From Polynucleobacter sp. MG-27-Goln-C1 (GTDB taxonomy: Bacteria > Pseudomonadota > Gammaproteobacteria > Burkholderiales > Burkholderiaceae), in contig NZ_JACVPM010000002.1 in assembly GCF_018881905.1 (NCBI RefSeq), positions 372,001 through 436,000 of the forward strand: a stretch of 64,000 nucleotides of DNA. Reading direction: 5' to 3'. Shown here piece after piece: positions 17,278-27,493 of this stretch. The notes below the pieces were generated by a model. That model ran no database searches. It was not told the origin of the DNA and saw only the letters and a program-made list of their open reading frames with translations. Positions within the stretch are counted from its first letter, which is position 1. Every line of letters begins with the position of its first letter. A program made the position numbers and the translations under genes.

Positions 17278-17888
17278 GATTTGCTAGATTTAATAACGCT
17301 CGGTTTAATGCCCATGCCATTTAACTTATCTCGCACAGGATTGCTTTCTTCAACACTGTTATATGGGCCAACGCGAACACGCCAGAGTGTGTTGCCTTCA
17401 CTACTAATTTCGCTCAATTGAGACTGAATACCCTGAATCGCCAAACTAGCTTTTTGCGCATCTGCATCCGCGCGCTTATTAAACGCACCAACTTGTAAGA
17501 AATAAATAGCATCGGATTTGGTGGCAGGGGCTAGAGCAGCATCCACCGGCTTCTTGCCATTGGCCAAATCAGCAATGGGATCTGGCGCACTAGATGCAGG
17601 TGCAGGAGCTTTACCTTGCAAAGGCTTATTTAGATCCAGAGCCTCTGCCGGGGCAGCAGCCTCACCTTCGGCAGGTGCTGGTCCCGATTTAATAGTCAAG
17701 GGAAGATTGGGAGCTCTGACTCCAGGGCGCTCTTGGGGCGTATTTTTAGAAAGGTAAAAGGCAATCACAAAAGCAACGCCCAGACCTACTCCAAGTCCTA
17801 AGATAAAACCAAGAATAGTGCCGCCATACTCTGGACTCGAAGACTCTGTCTTTGGAGTGAAGCCGGTGTATTGATTGTTTTTTTTCAT
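17274..17888 (-). CDS. SPOR domain-containing membrane protein
   Basis: 204 residues: short cytoplasmic N-terminus, one glycine-rich membrane helix at about 22-46, a Pro/Ala-rich periplasmic linker, and a SPOR domain at about 126-204 (Y-F-L-Q-V-G-A-F-N-K ... W-R-V-R-V-G-P-Y). SPOR domains bind denuded septal peptidoglycan, so it is an FtsN-like protein. In betaproteobacteria this gene commonly lies between argS and dsbA, as here. Whether it is the functional FtsN is unproven. Confidence 0.9.
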   Translation of the reverse strand: MKKNNQYTGFTPKTESSSPEYGGTILGFILGLGVGLGVAFVIAFYLSKNTPQERPGVRAPNLPLTIKSGPAPAEGEAAAPAEALDLNKPLQGKAPAPASSAPDPIADLANGKKPVDAALAPATKSDAIYFLQVGAFNKRADADAQKASLAIQGIQSQLSEISSEGNTLWRVRVGPYNSVEESNPVRDKLNGMGIKPSVIKSSKS

Positions 17889-17938
17889 CGTATCCCCATC
17901 CTTCTTTTTACTTCTTAAGCGCTAGCAAGTACTACAGC

Positions 17939-19666
17939 TTACATCTTAGCGGGTGCTGATACACCTAATACTTTTAATCCATTCTCAAGCACCTGACGAG
18001 TCGCCGAGAGTAAGGCCAGGCGGGCTAATTTCAATGCAGGGTCATCCACCAAAACGCGATCTGCGTTATAGAAAGTATGGAAGTCTCCCGCCAAATCACG
18101 CAAGTAGAAAGCTAAAGCATGGGGCGCTAAATCTGCCGCCGCATCAGTAAGCATTTCTGGATATTCAGCTAAGCGACGTAATAAATGATCGGAAGCCTTG
18201 CTTTGCAACAAAGAAAGGTCTGCACCCTTTAGGTCAGAAACTTGTCCGCCCCATTGAGTCAAGATTGAGCAAATGCGAGCATGAGCGTATTGCACATAGA
18301 ACACTGGGTTCTCGTCATTCTGCTGCAAAGCCAAATCAACATCGAATACAAATTCTGTATCTGCTTTTCGGGAGATGAGGAAGAAACGCACAGCATCACG
18401 TCCGCGCTGTAGTGCAAACTCGCGCTCATCAGCATTCATCTCCGGCGTAACCCCACCAGACCACTCAACCAAGTCTCTGACAGTCACATAGGAGCCTGCA
18501 CGTTTAGAGATTTTGACTTCTTCGCCATGGCGCATCACTGTCACCATCTTATGTAATACATACTCAGGATACGTTTTTGGAATATCCCAACCACGCTTCT
18601 GAGCCACGCCCTGTAAGCCTGAGCGTACACGTGCGATCGTGCCATGGTGATCACTGCCTTGGACGTTAATCACCTTTTCAAAGCCACGATTCCATTTGCT
18701 GGTGTGATAGGCGACATCGGGTACAAAGTAGGTAAAGCTGCCATCAGACTTTCGCATGACGCGATCTTTATCGTCACCATCATCTGTTGTCTTGAGCCAA
18801 AGTGCACCCTCAGACTCATAGGTCTTGCCAATGCTCTGTAGCTCTTCAACAATTTTTGCAACACTACCATCGGTATACAAAGAAGATTCTAGGTAGTAGC
18901 AATCAAACTTCACACCAAATGTTTTTAAATCAATATCTTGTTCATTACGTAAATACGCCACAGCAAATTGACGAATGGCCTCAAGATCATCTTTATATTC
19001 AGATGAAGCTTTAAAGGCAGTCGCAATTTCCGCAATATATTCACCGTTATAAGCACTCTCTGGCCAAGCAGCATCACCAGGTTTAAGCCCATTTAATCGA
19101 GCTTGTACTGAGAGCGCCAAGTTCGCGATCTGGACTCCGGCATCGTTGTAATAAAACTCACGGTGAACTTTAATGCCCTGTGTTGCCAATAAGTTTGCCA
19201 AGGCATCGCCGAGTGCAGCCTGACGACCATGGCCAACATGTAGTGGTCCAGTGGGATTAGCAGATACAAACTCAATCATGGCGCTGGAGACTGGGGCCGC
19301 TTCTGGAGCTAACTGACCAAACTGGGATCCTGCCGTGAGAACCTCTTGCACCACCGCAGTTTTAGCGGCGTTGCTCAGACGAAAGTTAATAAATCCAGGT
19401 CCCGCGATTTCGCAAGAGGCGATGAGGTCGCCATAGCCAGGCTGCTGCTCTAAGCGCTCAACCAAGGCTTGAGCCAACTCCCTAGGATTTAGCTTCCAAG
19501 CTTTGGAGAGTTGGAGGGCAATATTGCAAGCGACATCGCCATGGTCTACTGCCTTAGGACGCTCCAAACGAGGCGCAGGGGCATCGCCCAAACCACGCTC
19601 CTGAGCCAAACCCTGCAGAGCTGCGCCCAGCATTTCAATTAAACGATTTTTATTAGTTAACAACAT
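17939..19666 (-). CDS. argS: Arginyl-tRNA synthetase
   Basis: Class I aminoacyl-tRNA synthetase charging tRNA-Arg. 575 residues, standard length. The HIGH motif is H-V-G-H (143-146) after S-A-N-P-T-G-P-L; the KMSKS equivalent is K-I-S-K-R in E-V-K-I-S-K-R-A-G. The C-terminal helical anticodon-binding domain (DALR) ends at the stop. It precedes the SPOR gene by 50 bases and is divergent from the DUF1840 gene. Confidence 0.98.
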   Translation of the reverse strand: MLLTNKNRLIEMLGAALQGLAQERGLGDAPAPRLERPKAVDHGDVACNIALQLSKAWKLNPRELAQALVERLEQQPGYGDLIASCEIAGPGFINFRLSNAAKTAVVQEVLTAGSQFGQLAPEAAPVSSAMIEFVSANPTGPLHVGHGRQAALGDALANLLATQGIKVHREFYYNDAGVQIANLALSVQARLNGLKPGDAAWPESAYNGEYIAEIATAFKASSEYKDDLEAIRQFAVAYLRNEQDIDLKTFGVKFDCYYLESSLYTDGSVAKIVEELQSIGKTYESEGALWLKTTDDGDDKDRVMRKSDGSFTYFVPDVAYHTSKWNRGFEKVINVQGSDHHGTIARVRSGLQGVAQKRGWDIPKTYPEYVLHKMVTVMRHGEEVKISKRAGSYVTVRDLVEWSGGVTPEMNADEREFALQRGRDAVRFFLISRKADTEFVFDVDLALQQNDENPVFYVQYAHARICSILTQWGGQVSDLKGADLSLLQSKASDHLLRRLAEYPEMLTDAAADLAPHALAFYLRDLAGDFHTFYNADRVLVDDPALKLARLALLSATRQVLENGLKVLGVSAPAKM

Positions 19667-19701
19667 AGATAAGTGAGTTTATCAGGTGGTAAGCTATCGA
19701 A

Positions 19702-20019
19702 ATGATCTATCAATTTCGCTCCAAAGCGGGTCCTGACGTCATCATGCTGGCCGATCTGACCCAGCGAATCTTTGAAATTTTGGGCCGCCCATTAGAGCCC
19801 AGAGGTATTTTGACGGTTGAGCAATTGCCAGCCCTCATCATCGCCTTAGAAACCGCCATTCTGAAAGACCTGGAAGAGCGGGCTAAAAGTAATACGGCTG
19901 ATCAAGAAAATACTGAAAAACCAAAGCTGGCCGATAGGCTGGGCCAGCGCGCCTACCCCTTCCTAGAGCTCATGAAGCAGGCTAAAGCCAAAGATGAACC
20001 AGTGATGTGGGGCGTTTAA
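19702..20019 (+). CDS. DUF1840 domain-containing protein
   Basis: 105-residue cytoplasmic protein, the usual length of this betaproteobacterial family. Recognised from the opening M-I-Y-Q-F-R-S-K-A-G-P-D-V-I-M-L and the R-A-Y-P-F-L-E-L-M block near the end. Function unknown. It starts 35 bases from the divergent argS and converges on metH. Confidence 0.85.
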   Translation: MIYQFRSKAGPDVIMLADLTQRIFEILGRPLEPRGILTVEQLPALIIALETAILKDLEERAKSNTADQENTEKPKLADRLGQRAYPFLELMKQAKAKDEPVMWGV

Positions 20020-20030
20020 AGCGCCACATC
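20004..20030. terminator. Possible hairpin between DUF1840 and metH
   Basis: GATGTGGGGC and GCGCCACATC pair over ten bases with one mismatch, loop GTTTAAA, spanning the DUF1840 stop codon and ending ten bases before the metH end. There is no T-run, so it may be a weak bidirectional terminator or an mRNA-protecting hairpin. Confidence 0.4.
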
Positions 20031-20040
20031 AAGGAAGTTC

Positions 20041-22788
20041 TTAGTCGATCGAGCTAGCCAGCTGGCGACGGATGTCTTCAACAGACTCATTACGGCGCTT
20101 CGCAAGATCTTCAATCTGGTCTGCTGACAATTTACCCACATTGAAATAACGCGCATCTGGATGTGCCAGATAAAAACCACTGACACTCGAAGCTGGGTTC
20201 ATGGCCATCGATTCAGTCAAGGTCATGCCAATATCTTCCGAACCAATGACGCGCAATAAATCTTTTTTCACTTCATGCGCAGGGCAAGCTGGATAACCTG
20301 GCGCCGGACGGATGCCACGGTATCCCTCATTGATCATTTGATCATTCGTCAAAATCTCATCAGTTGCATAGCCCCAAAGATCCGTACGAACGCGATGGTG
20401 CATCAACTCTGCAAAAGCTTCTGCCAAACGATCGGCCAAGGATTGCAACATGATTGCACTGTAGTCATCATGCTTGGCATGAAACTCGGCCACTTTTTTC
20501 TCAACACCATGTCCAGTCGTAACAGCGAAGCAACCAAGGTAGTCCGCCACCTTAGAATCTTTTGGCGCTACATAATCTGCCAAGCAACGGTTAGGTCGAC
20601 GAACGCCATCAACTACTGGGCGCTCAGACTGCTGGCGTAAGTTATGCCAAACAAATAATGGGTGCTCACGTGATTCATCGCTATACAAGACGATGTCATC
20701 ACCTATTGTGTTTGCTGGATAGAAAGCCACTACAGCATCAGCCTGCAACCACTGGCCTTTAATTAATTTATCTAGAAGCGCCTGGCCATCTTCAAATACT
20801 TTACGAGCCTCTACGCCAACGATTTCATCATCCAAGATTGCCGGGAACTTACCAGCCAAGTCCCAAGTCTGGAAGAATGGTGTCCAGTCAATATATTTAG
20901 CAATATCACTTAAAGCAAAATTCTTAAAAACACGGCGCCCAATAAACTTCGGCTTCTCAGGAACATAACTAGACCAATCAATCAGCTCGCGGTTCTTACG
21001 TGCAGCCTCTAGAGAGATAGTTGGCGATGCTTTTTTATTGGCATGCTGCTCACGAATGCGCACATAGTCGTCGCGTAGATCTTGAATAAATTTCTTAGCG
21101 CTTTCATCCGATAGCAAGCTCGAAGCTACTGATACAGAACGAGAAGCATCAGGCACATAAACTACCGGGCCATCGTAATGGGGTGCAATTTTGACTGCGG
21201 TATGCACACGAGAAGTTGTAGCACCACCAATCATCAATGGAATTTGACGCTCGCGGAAATAATCATCGCGCTGCATCTCTTGAGCAACGTACGTCATCTC
21301 TTCTAGGGACGGAGTAATCAAACCAGACAGCCCAACAATATCTGCTTTTTCTTCTTTGGCGCGTTTCAGAATTTCTGCGCAAGGCACCATCACGCCCATA
21401 TTGGCAACTTCAAAGTTATTACATTGCAGCACCACTGTCACAATGTTTTTACCAATATCGTGCACATCACCTTTAACGGTCGCCATCACAATCTTACCCT
21501 TGGCTTTCGCTTCACCACCAGACGCAATATGTAGGCGCTTTTCTTCTTCAATGTAAGGAATCAGAATTGCAACCGCTTGTTTCATGACACGCGCACTCTT
21601 AACCACTTGCGGCAAGAACATCTTGCCAGCACCAAACAGGTCACCAACAACGTTCATGCCGTCCATTAAAGGGCCTTCAATGACCTCAATTGGACGGCCA
21701 CCTGCACCCATAATTTGAGCACGCAGCTCTTCAGTATCTTCTTCAATAAAGGTAGTGATGCCATGAACCAAAGCATGGGTTAAACGCTCACGCACGGGGG
21801 CTTCACGCCATACCAAGTTCTCTACTTGCTTGGCGCCACCGCCCTTAAATTGGTCAGCAATATCCAGCAAACGCTCAGTTGGAGTCTTGCCGTCTTTTTC
21901 TTTAAAACGATTGAGCACTACATCTTCAACACGCTCACGCAATTCAGGATCTAAATCGGCATAAACGCCAAGCTGCCCCGCATTAACGATGCCCATATCC
22001 ATGCCCGCCTGAATGGCGTGATACAGGAACACGGTATGAATGGCTTCACGGACGCGATCATTGCCACGGAAAGAGAAGCTGACATTGGAGACGCCGCCAC
22101 TCACTTTCGCGCCCGGCAGATTTTCTTTAATCCAACGAGTAGCGTTAATGAAATCTACTGCGTAGTTATCGTGCTCCTCAATACCAGTCGCAATGGCAAA
22201 GATATTGGGGTCAAAAATAATATCTTCTGCTGGGAAGCCAATCTCATTCGCAAGAATTTGATAGCAACGCTGGCAGATTTCAGTCTTGCGCTTAAAAGTA
22301 TCCGCTTGACCTACTTCATCAAAAGCCATCACTACAGATGCTGCGCCGTAACGACGAATCAAACGCGCTTGTTTTCTGAAAGACTCTTCACCCTCTTTGA
22401 GTGAGATCGAGTTAACAATCGGTTTACCTTGAATACATTTCAGACCAGCCTCAATCACACTCCATTTGGAAGAGTCGATCATGATTGGTACACGAGCAAT
22501 GTCTGGTTCTGAAGCAATTAAATTCAAGAAGCGCGTCATCGCCGCTTCAGAATCCAACATCGCCTCATCCATATTGATGTCAATGACTTGAGCGCCATTC
22601 TCAACTTGCTGTCTTGCAACTACCAAGGCTTCATCAAATTGATTATTTAAAATCATGCGTGAAAATGCTTTGGAGCCAGTGACGTTAGTGCGCTCACCAA
22701 TGTTTACAAAGCCGACTTCAGGTGTGACATTGAAAGGCTCAAGTCCTGAAAGCTTCATCGGCGGCATTACCTTTGTAGTCTTACTCAT
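20041..22788 (-). CDS. metH: Cobalamin-dependent methionine synthase, folate/B12/reactivation part
   Basis: Transfers a methyl group from methyl-tetrahydrofolate via cobalamin to homocysteine. 915 residues: pterin-binding domain from about 20 (G-E-R-T-N-V-T-G-S at 31-39), B12 cap domain around 340-420, B12-binding D-V-H-D-I-G at 441-446, and the SAM-binding reactivation domain to the end ([10 protein letters not shown]). The homocysteine-binding module is missing and is encoded by the preceding gene, with a four-base ATGA overlap. The split is at a domain boundary, so this is a natural two-subunit form, known in Burkholderiales. Confidence 0.96.
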   Translation of the reverse strand: MSKTTKVMPPMKLSGLEPFNVTPEVGFVNIGERTNVTGSKAFSRMILNNQFDEALVVARQQVENGAQVIDINMDEAMLDSEAAMTRFLNLIASEPDIARVPIMIDSSKWSVIEAGLKCIQGKPIVNSISLKEGEESFRKQARLIRRYGAASVVMAFDEVGQADTFKRKTEICQRCYQILANEIGFPAEDIIFDPNIFAIATGIEEHDNYAVDFINATRWIKENLPGAKVSGGVSNVSFSFRGNDRVREAIHTVFLYHAIQAGMDMGIVNAGQLGVYADLDPELRERVEDVVLNRFKEKDGKTPTERLLDIADQFKGGGAKQVENLVWREAPVRERLTHALVHGITTFIEEDTEELRAQIMGAGGRPIEVIEGPLMDGMNVVGDLFGAGKMFLPQVVKSARVMKQAVAILIPYIEEEKRLHIASGGEAKAKGKIVMATVKGDVHDIGKNIVTVVLQCNNFEVANMGVMVPCAEILKRAKEEKADIVGLSGLITPSLEEMTYVAQEMQRDDYFRERQIPLMIGGATTSRVHTAVKIAPHYDGPVVYVPDASRSVSVASSLLSDESAKKFIQDLRDDYVRIREQHANKKASPTISLEAARKNRELIDWSSYVPEKPKFIGRRVFKNFALSDIAKYIDWTPFFQTWDLAGKFPAILDDEIVGVEARKVFEDGQALLDKLIKGQWLQADAVVAFYPANTIGDDIVLYSDESREHPLFVWHNLRQQSERPVVDGVRRPNRCLADYVAPKDSKVADYLGCFAVTTGHGVEKKVAEFHAKHDDYSAIMLQSLADRLAEAFAELMHHRVRTDLWGYATDEILTNDQMINEGYRGIRPAPGYPACPAHEVKKDLLRVIGSEDIGMTLTESMAMNPASSVSGFYLAHPDARYFNVGKLSADQIEDLAKRRNESVEDIRRQLASSID

Positions 22789-23849
22789 GCTGATGCCTCC
22801 GCGCTCTCACGATAAAAAGCGCGTGGCTTACGCTTAGCAACTGCATTGGCAATCGCACGAATATGGTCTGGCGTCGTTCCACAGCAACCGCCGACGAGAT
22901 TGACTAAGCCATCTTTTGCAAAGCCATCGACTAGGCTCGATGTAATTTCTGGAGTTTCATCAAAGCCAGTGTCACTCATTGGATTAGGTAAGCCAGCATT
23001 AGGATAGCAAGATACAGCGGCATCACATATGCGAGCAAGCTCAGCAATATATGGACGCATCAGTGCAGCACCTAAAGCGCAATTCAAACCAAAAGTTAGC
23101 GGCTTGATATGACGTAAGCTATTCCAGAATGCTTCGACTGTTTGACCCGACAAGATACGGCCAGACGCATCGGTCACTGTTCCTGAAATCATGACCGGCA
23201 AACGCTCACCAATTTCTTCAAAGAATTCATCTAGGGCGAACAACGCAGCTTTGGCATTGAGTGTATCGAAAATGGTTTCTACTAAAAATAAATCAACGCC
23301 GCCTTCAAAGAGGCCTTCGATCTGTTCGCGATAGGAAGCACGTAATGCATCAAACGTTACATTGCGGGCACCTGGATCATTTACATCCGGAGAAATGCTT
23401 GCTGTCTTTGGAGTGGGTCCAATTGCGCCCGCCGCAAAACGTGGCTTATCTGGCGTGGAGTATTTTTCACAGGCAGCACGCGCTAATTGAGCCGAGATGA
23501 CATTCATCTCACGTGCCAAGCCCGCCATTTTGTAATCTTCTTGCGCAACAGAAGTAGCGCCAAAGGTATTGGTTTCAATAATGTCTGCGCCCGCATCCAA
23601 ATACTGCTCATGAATCTTGCTGATGATTTGAGGCTGGGTGAGAACTAGAAGTTCGTTATTGCCTTTGATGTCACTAGAGTGAGACTCAAAGCGCTTGTTA
23701 GCGGGCAATCCACGGTAATCCGCCTCATTGAGTTTGTACTGTTGAATCATGGTGCCCATGGCGCCATCCAAAATCAGAATGCGCTGCTTCAGCAGCTCGG
23801 GAAGTACCTGACCACGGGTGTAGGGCTGGGATAAACCATTAGATTGCAT
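22785..23849 (-). CDS. Homocysteine S-methyltransferase module (N-terminal part of split MetH)
   Basis: 354 residues equal to the first domain of Met[10 protein letters not shown] at about 29-37, F-G-L-N-C-A-L-G with the first zinc cysteine, and [10 protein letters not shown] with the cysteine pair that completes the zinc site binding homocysteine. It overlaps the larger metH gene by four bases, so the two subunits are made together. Alone it could in principle use another methyl donor, but the context argues for joint action. No cobalamin riboswitch is visible in the 78 bases upstream. Confidence 0.94.
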   Translation of the reverse strand: MQSNGLSQPYTRGQVLPELLKQRILILDGAMGTMIQQYKLNEADYRGLPANKRFESHSSDIKGNNELLVLTQPQIISKIHEQYLDAGADIIETNTFGATSVAQEDYKMAGLAREMNVISAQLARAACEKYSTPDKPRFAAGAIGPTPKTASISPDVNDPGARNVTFDALRASYREQIEGLFEGGVDLFLVETIFDTLNAKAALFALDEFFEEIGERLPVMISGTVTDASGRILSGQTVEAFWNSLRHIKPLTFGLNCALGAALMRPYIAELARICDAAVSCYPNAGLPNPMSDTGFDETPEITSSLVDGFAKDGLVNLVGGCCGTTPDHIRAIANAVAKRKPRAFYRESAEASA

Positions 23850-23927
23850 TGCTTAACCGGGATTAATCTCTAGAATCTCTTATTGTATTGGCATTAAGCC
23901 ACTTTTATCTGACCCGGAGCCCGCCCT

Positions 23928-24377
23928 ATGTTTGGAACTATCCCTGAATTCAATCAAAGCCTAGAAATGATGAAAACCATGTGGGGCCAGGGAGCAGGCG
24001 GCTCGACGCCAGGACAATTTCCCTTTACTACAGACGCCTCAAAGGCTGCTGGGGGGTTCGGGGCAGCATTTCCAGGGCTGGATACAGATGAGCTTGAAAA
24101 GCGCATTAAGGACCTGAAAAGCGTTGAAAACTGGCTTAACCTCAATCTCAATATCTTGAAGTCCACCATTCAGGGTCTAGAAGTACAGCATGCCACCATG
24201 ATGGCCCTCAAATCCTTCGGGGATGCCGTTTCAGCAACTGCTGCTGCCGCTACCGGCGGATCTACTGAAGAGTCTGGAACAAAGGCCTCTAAACCACGCA
24301 AAACCGCAACACGCCGTCGTCGCAAAGCTGGCGACTCAACTTTCCTCGACGAAGTAGGTAATTCAGATGAGCAATAG
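23928..24377 (+). CDS. phaM: PhaM-like polyhydroxyalkanoate granule regulatory protein
   Basis: 149 residues. N-terminal Phe/Met/Trp-rich segment, central helical part (L-K-S-V-E-N-W-L-N-L-N-L-N-I-L), and a strongly basic C-terminus K-P-R-K-T-A-T-R-R-R-R-K. This layout matches PhaM of Ralstonia/Cupriavidus, which activates PHA synthase and links granules to the nucleoid through its basic tail. No phaC or other PHA gene is in the window. Its last 89 bases overlap the convergent metallo-hydrolase gene. Confidence 0.8.
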   Translation: MFGTIPEFNQSLEMMKTMWGQGAGGSTPGQFPFTTDASKAAGGFGAAFPGLDTDELEKRIKDLKSVENWLNLNLNILKSTIQGLEVQHATMMALKSFGDAVSATAAAATGGSTEESGTKASKPRKTATRRRRKAGDSTFLDEVGNSDEQ

Positions 24378-25374
24378 CCTCACCCATAGCAAATGTCATT
24401 TGGTGAATATCTAATTCACGTCTAAATAAAACCGGCACTATCTCACGAGCAGTTGCCGGTTTTTCACATGCTCCAAGAGTTTCTGCCAAGCGCTCATCGT
24501 GATGCGCTTTCAACTGATCAATCCGCGGCTTCATTCCTGTAAATGGCTTGCCATGCGATGGCAGTACGAGAGCGTCATCGGGAAGGGGTAGATATCGATC
24601 TAAAGAGCTCAGATATAAACCTAAAGGATCTGCATCTGGATCTGCATCATAGACACTGACATTAGTGGAGATGCGCGGCAACAACATATCTCCAGAAATT
24701 AATACACTGAGATCTTTACAGAAAAGTGAAGCATGTTCAGGCGCATGACCAAATCCCATGATGACTTGCCACTCATGCCCACCTATCAAAATCATTTCAC
24801 CATCGATGATGCGACGATATTGTCTGGGCACACCTGGAACCATATTGCTATAGTAATTTGAGCGCGCCCGAATTTTTTCTAAATCTTCTGGTGCAGTTAA
24901 TCCATGCTTCTGAAAGTGATCTGCAGAACCACCGCCGCCAGCACGTGCACCAACCGCAGCACCGCCCTCTTTGTGGCTTAGCCATTGCGCAGTTAAATAA
25001 TCCGTCATCGAAATCCAGAGCGGCGCATTCCATTTTTCGCAAAGCCATTGAGAAAGTCCCACGTGGTCTGGATGCATATGAGTCACGATCACCCTGAGCA
25101 CCGGCAAGCCTTCTAGCTGAGTAGCAAAGATCTGATCCCAGGCCGCTTTGGTCTCATCATTGGCAATGCCGCAATCCACGATGGTCCAGCCCTGAACGCC
25201 TTCAAACTCATCGCGCAGCAGCCATAGGTTGATGTGATCTAAAGCAAACGGTAGACGCATCCGCAACCAACGAACACCAGGCGCGACCTCCATTGAACTA
25301 CCCACTTCCGGCAAAGCATCAGCTAAGGGATAATGAATAGAACTAAGATCGCTGGATTGGTTTTTAGTATTCAT
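24289..25374 (-). CDS. MBL-fold metallo-hydrolase
   Basis: 361-residue metallo-beta-lactamase-fold protein. The metal motif T-H-M-H-P-D-H is at residues 98-104; later ligands are H in G-H-A-P-E-H, D in I-S-G-D-M-L-L and H in L-P-S-H-G-K-P-F. A C-terminal helical winged part follows, as in LACTB2-like or glyoxalase-II-like proteins. The substrate is unknown; thioesters or RNA are both possible for this fold. Its 3' end overlaps phaM by 89 bases tail-to-tail, and its start is only 22 bases from the divergent DUF1289 gene. Confidence 0.88.
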   Translation of the reverse strand: MNTKNQSSDLSSIHYPLADALPEVGSSMEVAPGVRWLRMRLPFALDHINLWLLRDEFEGVQGWTIVDCGIANDETKAAWDQIFATQLEGLPVLRVIVTHMHPDHVGLSQWLCEKWNAPLWISMTDYLTAQWLSHKEGGAAVGARAGGGGSADHFQKHGLTAPEDLEKIRARSNYYSNMVPGVPRQYRRIIDGEMILIGGHEWQVIMGFGHAPEHASLFCKDLSVLISGDMLLPRISTNVSVYDADPDADPLGLYLSSLDRYLPLPDDALVLPSHGKPFTGMKPRIDQLKAHHDERLAETLGACEKPATAREIVPVLFRRELDIHQMTFAMGEAIAHLNYLLRRGKLSRQLCDDGVLRFCVV

Positions 25375-25396
25375 CTTTTTCTATTCTAGGTTTGCT

Positions 25397-25573
25397 TTGA
25401 CAACAGTTCCATCGCCTTGTATCAACTGGTGCGACATCAACCCTGAAAATGGTTTTTGCCGTGGCTGCTATCGCACGCTATCAGAGATTGCAGACTGGTC
25501 TGAACTTTCTAACTCTGACAAGCTTGAGGTCTGGGAAAAACTAGAAACACGCAAACCTCAAGCACCGCAGTAA
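25397..25573 (+). CDS. Small DUF1289 family protein
   Basis: 58 residues starting with TTG at 25397 (no ATG is available in frame), preceded by CTAGG about six bases upstream. It reads M-T-T-V-P-S-P-C-I-N-W-C-D-I-N and then F-C-R-G-C-Y-R-T-L-S-E-I-A-D-W, the four-cysteine pattern and the E-I-x-x-W block of DUF1289. The cysteines could bind zinc or iron. The function of the family is unknown. It converges on the acuI-like gene with a 14-base gap. The pattern match is clear although the gene is short and has a rare start. Confidence 0.82.
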   Translation: MTTVPSPCINWCDINPENGFCRGCYRTLSEIADWSELSNSDKLEVWEKLETRKPQAPQ

Positions 25574-25587
25574 GCATTACTAATTGC

Positions 25588-26571
25588 TTATTTATTGACA
25601 TCCACAATTAAACGACCACGCACGTTTCCAGCCATTAGTTCGGCTGCGTACTTTACTGAATCTCCCAAACTAATTTCGTGAGAGATCTCCTCTAAAGTTT
25701 TGAGGTCAACTAATTTACTCAATTGCTCATAAGCAGCAATACGTTTTGCTTTTGGTACTGTCACGCTATTAATGCCATACAGAGTGACACCACGCAAAAT
25801 GAATGGCGCAACACTCGATGGAAAATCCATACCCTGAGCAAGACCACAAGCGGCAACCGCTCCATCGCTCTTGGTTTGAGCACAGGCATTGGCCAATGTA
25901 TGACTACCAACGCTATCAACCACTGCAGCCCAACGCTCTTTTGCTAAAGGCTTACCAGGAGATGACAGTGCGGCTCGATCAATCACTTCACTCGCGCCCA
26001 ATTTCTTCAAGTAATCAGCCTCAGACATACGTCCGGTACTGGCGACAACCGTAAATCCTAATTTACTTAGAAGAGTAATAGCGAAGCTACCAACGCCACC
26101 CGCAGCACCAGTTACTAAGACTTCGCCATCGCTAGGCTTAAGGCCATGCTTTTGCAGAGCCATCACACACAGCATTGCGGTGTAGCCAGCAGTGCCAATG
26201 GCTAGAGCCTGCTTAGCAGTAAATCCTTTTGGCAAGGGAATAAGCCATTCGGATTTCACGCGCGCTTGTTGAGCCAATCCACCCCAATGACCTTCACCAA
26301 CACCCCAGCCATTGAGTAACACCATGTCGCCAGCCTTAAATTCTGGGCTAGCGCTCTCTAACACTTCTCCCGCGAAATCAATACCAGGAACCATAGGAAA
26401 GCTACGTACCACCGGGCCCTTGCCGGTAATAGCCAGGCCATCTTTGTAATTCAATGTGGAATAGAGCACCTTAACTCTGACATCCCCCTCGGGCAAACTA
26501 GCCTCATCGACCTGAGTAAGCTCAGCTCGATAACCTTGATCATCTTTATTTACCAAAATTGCGTTAAACAT
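25588..26571 (-). CDS. acuI: YhdH/AcuI-family NADPH-dependent acryloyl-CoA reductase or quinone oxidoreductase
   Basis: Medium-chain dehydrogenase/reductase without zinc ligands. I start it at MFNAILVNK (26571), with GGAAGAG just upstream, giving 327 residues. Family blocks include S-T-L-N-Y-K-D-G-L-A-I-T-G near 43-54, V-P-G-I-D-F-A-G and the NADPH loop V-T-G-A-A-G-G-V-G-S. AcuI reduces toxic acryloyl-CoA to propionyl-CoA; E. coli YhdH is the close homologue. The neighbours do not narrow the substrate. Confidence 0.85.
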   Translation of the reverse strand: MFNAILVNKDDQGYRAELTQVDEASLPEGDVRVKVLYSTLNYKDGLAITGKGPVVRSFPMVPGIDFAGEVLESASPEFKAGDMVLLNGWGVGEGHWGGLAQQARVKSEWLIPLPKGFTAKQALAIGTAGYTAMLCVMALQKHGLKPSDGEVLVTGAAGGVGSFAITLLSKLGFTVVASTGRMSEADYLKKLGASEVIDRAALSSPGKPLAKERWAAVVDSVGSHTLANACAQTKSDGAVAACGLAQGMDFPSSVAPFILRGVTLYGINSVTVPKAKRIAAYEQLSKLVDLKTLEEISHEISLGDSVKYAAELMAGNVRGRLIVDVNK

Positions 26572-26658
26572 GTCTCTTCCTTTTAAAAGCGCTGCATTCC
26601 CCACAGCAAATACGTAATAGGTTTATCCTAACGAGCATTGCTGATTATGGAGGTTTCC

Positions 26659-26961
26659 ATGAAAAAAATTCTACTATTAACTACGATTTCTGGCTTAGGA
26701 CTGATTGGCTGCTCATCGAGCCAAATTAACATGTCCATGGGTAATATGCGCCTCATTACCTCCAGCGCAGCACCTCAAGACGTGATGGACTTTGCCAATA
26801 CGACTTGTAAGAATGATTTCTACCAGGGCGCAAGCTTCCTTTCTAAGGCTGGCAAGGAATATCGCTTTAAATGCGTTAAAGCTGAAGAAAATGAAATCCT
26901 GACCCCAATTCCAGGCACTACGATCCCTGCTGATGCACCCGCTCCAGCCGCAGCAAAGTAA
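26659..26961 (+). CDS. Small hypothetical lipoprotein
   Basis: 100 residues starting at MKKILLLTTISG (26659) behind a strong GGAGG at 26649-26653. The lipobox L-I-G-C puts the lipidated cysteine at residue 17. The mature part has two further cysteines (C-K near 52, K-C-V near 77) that could form a disulfide, and an Ala/Pro-rich tail. I do not recognise the family. It lies 21 bases before the flavin reductase gene, probably in the same transcript. Confidence 0.72.
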   Translation: MKKILLLTTISGLGLIGCSSSQINMSMGNMRLITSSAAPQDVMDFANTTCKNDFYQGASFLSKAGKEYRFKCVKAEENEILTPIPGTTIPADAPAPAAAK

Positions 26962-26982
26962 AACACTTAATAAGCTCACAAG

Positions 26983-27471
26983 ATGACCCCATTTACCTCC
27001 CAAGAGCTCCGCAAAGGCTTTTCTTCCTTTGCAACTGGGGTCACAGTCATTACCTGCTTAGATGCTGACCAGAATGCCCATGGCATCACCATCAGCTCCT
27101 TTAATACTGTTTCACTAGAGCCACCACTTATTTTGTGGAGCCTCAAAAAGCATTCACGTTTAATGCCTAATTTTGAAGTGGGTCACAAACAGTTAATTCA
27201 TGTGTTGGAGCGCTCACAAGAAGCCATGGCAATGCACTTTGCCACCGTGAAAGAAAATCAATTTGTGAGCATCCCCCATAAAATTGCTGCAAGTGGGCTG
27301 ACACAAATTGAGGGCTGTTGTGCTTACTTTGAGTGTGAAACTGTTTCTGTTCATACTGGTGGCGATCACAACATCATCGTTGCCAAAGTACTCAATCTAA
27401 AGCATGCTCCAGAAAGTCACCCGCTCATATTTGCACACAGCAAATTTATGGGCTTAGATTCATCACTTTAA
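26983..27471 (+). CDS. Flavin reductase family protein
   Basis: 162 residues of the FMN-binding split-barrel flavin reductase family: R-K-G-F-S-S-F-A-T-G-V-T-V-I-T near 9-24, S-S-F-N-T-V-S-L-E-P-P-L near 38-49 and a C-terminal H-S-K-F block. Such proteins supply reduced FMN or FAD to a monooxygenase; none is visible nearby. It is between the lipoprotein and GST genes with gaps near 21 bases. Confidence 0.9.
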   Translation: MTPFTSQELRKGFSSFATGVTVITCLDADQNAHGITISSFNTVSLEPPLILWSLKKHSRLMPNFEVGHKQLIHVLERSQEAMAMHFATVKENQFVSIPHKIAASGLTQIEGCCAYFECETVSVHTGGDHNIIVAKVLNLKHAPESHPLIFAHSKFMGLDSSL

Positions 27472-27493
27472 AAATACCAAAATAGGAATTCTC

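Noticed and set aside
22018-22404. 128-residue plus-strand frame within metH
   Set aside because: Antisense shadow; composition mirrors metH codons.
20041-23849. metH broken by a frameshift
   Set aside because: The two genes have an ATGA overlap, each a full domain set, and the split is at a domain border, as in other Burkholderiales.
23850-23927. Cobalamin riboswitch before metH
   Set aside because: Only 78 bases lie between the divergent starts, too short for the B12 aptamer, and no B12-box is seen.
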